From NCBI GenBank assembly GCA_947044405.1, contig CAMRHE010000324.1, positions 2,046,001 to 2,110,000 on the forward strand: a DNA stretch of 64,000 bases, in the 5' to 3' direction. The position numbers were made by a program, and so were the translations under genes. Shown in pieces: positions 1-64,000 of this stretch. The DNA comes from Leptodactylus fallax. Its lineage: Eukaryota > Chordata > Amphibia > Anura > Leptodactylidae. The notes under the pieces are model-generated. The model worked only from the letters and a program-made list of their open reading frames with translations. It did not search any database and was not told the origin of the DNA. How positions within the stretch are numbered: position 1 is the stretch's first letter; every line of letters begins with the position of its first letter.

Positions 1-51
1 AGAAGAATATCCCTTGAAGGATATATAGTAAAAGATATATTATCTTTACAG

Positions 52-62545
<62,494 letters not shown>

Positions 62546-62814
62546 GTAATTAGATTGGTGGAAAAGCAGACCTGTGCGGAGGAGACAAAATGTCTACGAA
62601 GCAACTGAAGCGTGGAATATGCATGTCACCTCATATGTAAACTGAGGGTTAATGGAAGCTGTTCCTGATATCAAGTCACAAAGTAGAAATGTTTTAAAGT
62701 AATGGCATGAGATGAAGATTAAAGAGGGTTTTCAAGACTTAAATAATTACTGCCGTTTTAACAAACTTTGCAGAAATAAATAGTACAGGTGATTGTAAGA
62801 AACTTTGTGATATA

Positions 62815-63208
62815 CACATGTGGACAAAATTGTTGGTAGACAACTGGAGCAAGACAACTAGGCAGTTTGCTCATGAGGAGTGGCCAAAATACCTGTTGAG
62901 AGGTGCAGAAGTCTCATTGACAGTTACAGGAATCGTTTGATTGCAGTGATTGCCTCAAAAGGTTGTGCAACAAAATATTAAGTTAAGGGAACCATCATTT
63001 CTGTCCAGGCCTGTTTCTTTTTTTTTTTTTTTTTTTTTAATTCTGTTGAAGCATGGTTGAAAAGCAATGTCTGACTTTCATTTGTTCATTTTCATAGAAT
63101 GTTTATATTCAGATGGTCAGATTTATGGTCAGATTCAAGTTATTTCTCTGACCATTGTGGGTTTTTCTTTCATTAAATGAGGGGTACCAACAATTTTGTC
63201 CACGTGTG
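62815..63208 (+). mobile_element. Tc1/mariner deletion derivative
   Basis: 394 bases between TA dinucleotides (62813-62814, 63209-63210). The ends read CACATGTGGACAAAATTGTT and, inverted, CACACGTGGACAAAATTGTT. Most of the transposase is deleted. What remains is its C-terminal end, then a run of about 23 T (63016-63038) and the 3' terminal region. Confidence 0.88.
62840..62981 (+). pseudogene. Tc1 transposase C-terminal remnant
   Basis: One frame gives TTRQFAHEEWPKYLLRGAE. After a one-base shift it continues as SLIDSYRNRLIAVIASKGCA with TKY and stop TAA at 62979. This ending resembles the intact transposase at 5046-6080 ([19 protein letters not shown]), but belongs to a different lineage. Confidence 0.85.
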
Positions 63209-64000
63209 TATCTTATCACAGAAAATTGCTCCTTTGGACAGTTATCATCTTCTTGTCCCCCCTCCCTCTCCTAAAGTAAGTGTCAGTTTGAAAAACTCAA
63301 GACAGACTGCAGGTCACATGACTCAGATGAGCATCTCTATACATGTCTATGGAGAGGGGGGTGGAGGAGTGAGAAGGAGGAGTAGGGGCATAAAGGCAGC
63401 TTTTAGTCTTGTCTCTAGAGCTTTCTATCACAACCAGAACAGTTTATTTACATCAGTACTGGTAAGTAATCTCTATATGATCCTGTGTGCTGAGTGAGAG
63501 AGAGACAGTTATAGAGCAGATTTTTGCCTCCTCACTGTGTGCAGTGTATGGCAGCTAGTCTCCACCCACCAGTTCAGAGAGAACTGCAATTTCCAGGGGC
63601 AGTACACACAGGGAGAAACTGCTAAAAAGTACAGAATAGCACCCGGACCCCTGCAGATCACCGGCACCCAGACAGCCGGGCTCTCTATATTGTTTACATA
63701 CTGTCTCATAGATTTCAACGGACAGAGGACAGATTCACTCTATCATCAGCAGATCAGCTTTTTTCTTTATAAATAATGATTTCTTTATAAATGAAAATCT
63801 GCATTATGCCTGCCTAGTGTCACCAGGATGTGACAATTATATAGCATAACTTAGTAGTTTCCTGTCTTCGCTTTCTGAGGTGAAACCAACAGGAAATGTA
63901 GTATTATAGAGTGTATGTAAAACTAAACTATACGTCTAGAGGAGACCACGGCTGGCTGTTTAGGGTTCGCATACTGCAGACTGAATCTGTAGGTATAGTG

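Larger units (their letters stand above)
62546..64000 (+). other. intron 39, first part
   Basis: 1,455 bases to the window end, with a Tc1 deletion derivative (62815-63208). From 63209 on I see no recognised element. The open frames around 63177-63776 have no homology that I know and no coding character. Confidence 0.7.

Noticed and set aside
63177..63776. Frames of 79-106 codons after the last exon
   Set aside because: They do not match the next nesprin-1 exon and lack acceptor/donor pairs in the right phase.

Overview
This 64 kb window is vertebrate nuclear DNA. It covers one strand-consistent stretch of a single giant gene, syne1 (nesprin-1, the KASH-family protein of the outer nuclear membrane that belongs to the LINC complex). 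I find 39 consecutive internal exons on the + strand, from 52 to 62545. Together they hold 6,276 coding bases (2,092 codons). There is no in-frame stop, every complete intron is GT-AG, and all splice phases agree. The encoded protein is part of the spectrin-repeat rod, roughly 18-19 repeats, with one Ser/Pro-rich linker exon. From memory it corresponds very roughly to residues 5,500-7,600 of the ~8,800-residue human protein. The N-terminal actin-binding calponin-homology domains and the C-terminal KASH anchor lie outside the window.

The introns (about 1.5 kb on average, up to 7.9 kb) look like those of an anuran amphibian, probably a neobatrachian frog or toad. This is an inference from the repeats: many foldback elements with TTAAAGGGGTTTTCC-type ends, a second family with GGCTGGGTTCACAC-type ends, several Tc1/mariner lineages and a DIRS retrotransposon. 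I cannot name the species. No second gene, CRISPR array or complete RNA gene was found.

Layout. 1-8.4 kb: exons 1-4, foldback repeats in intron 2, and an apparently intact Tc1 transposon (4664-6299) in intron 3. 8.5-16 kb: exons 5-8, and a second Tc1-type transposon (10879-12510, minus strand) in intron 4, inactivated by a stop codon and a Glu-to-Gln change in the catalytic triad. 16-25 kb: exons 9-16, foldback repeats, and a possible 48-base cassette exon at 17464-17511. 25-47 kb: exons 17-30. The 6 kb intron 16 is mostly unrecognised sequence. Intron 26 holds a 35-base minisatellite split by a Tc1 fragment. Intron 29 holds foldback elements in series. 47.5-55.4 kb: the largest intron (30) contains a 5.9 kb degenerate DIRS retrotransposon (48494-54405, minus strand) with inverted terminal repeats and an internal complementary region. 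It sits next to a mariner-type MITE, both inside an older repeat. 55-64 kb: exons 31-39, then the start of intron 39 with a 394-base Tc1 deletion derivative.

The exons act together as one protein: they code for a triple-helical rod linking the nuclear envelope to the cytoskeleton. Everything else is intronic repeat biology. I found no convincing new biological system. The most interesting items are the intact transposase, the DIRS structure with its internal complementary region, the nested insertions, the possible cassette exon, and the minisatellite whose units resemble splice donors.
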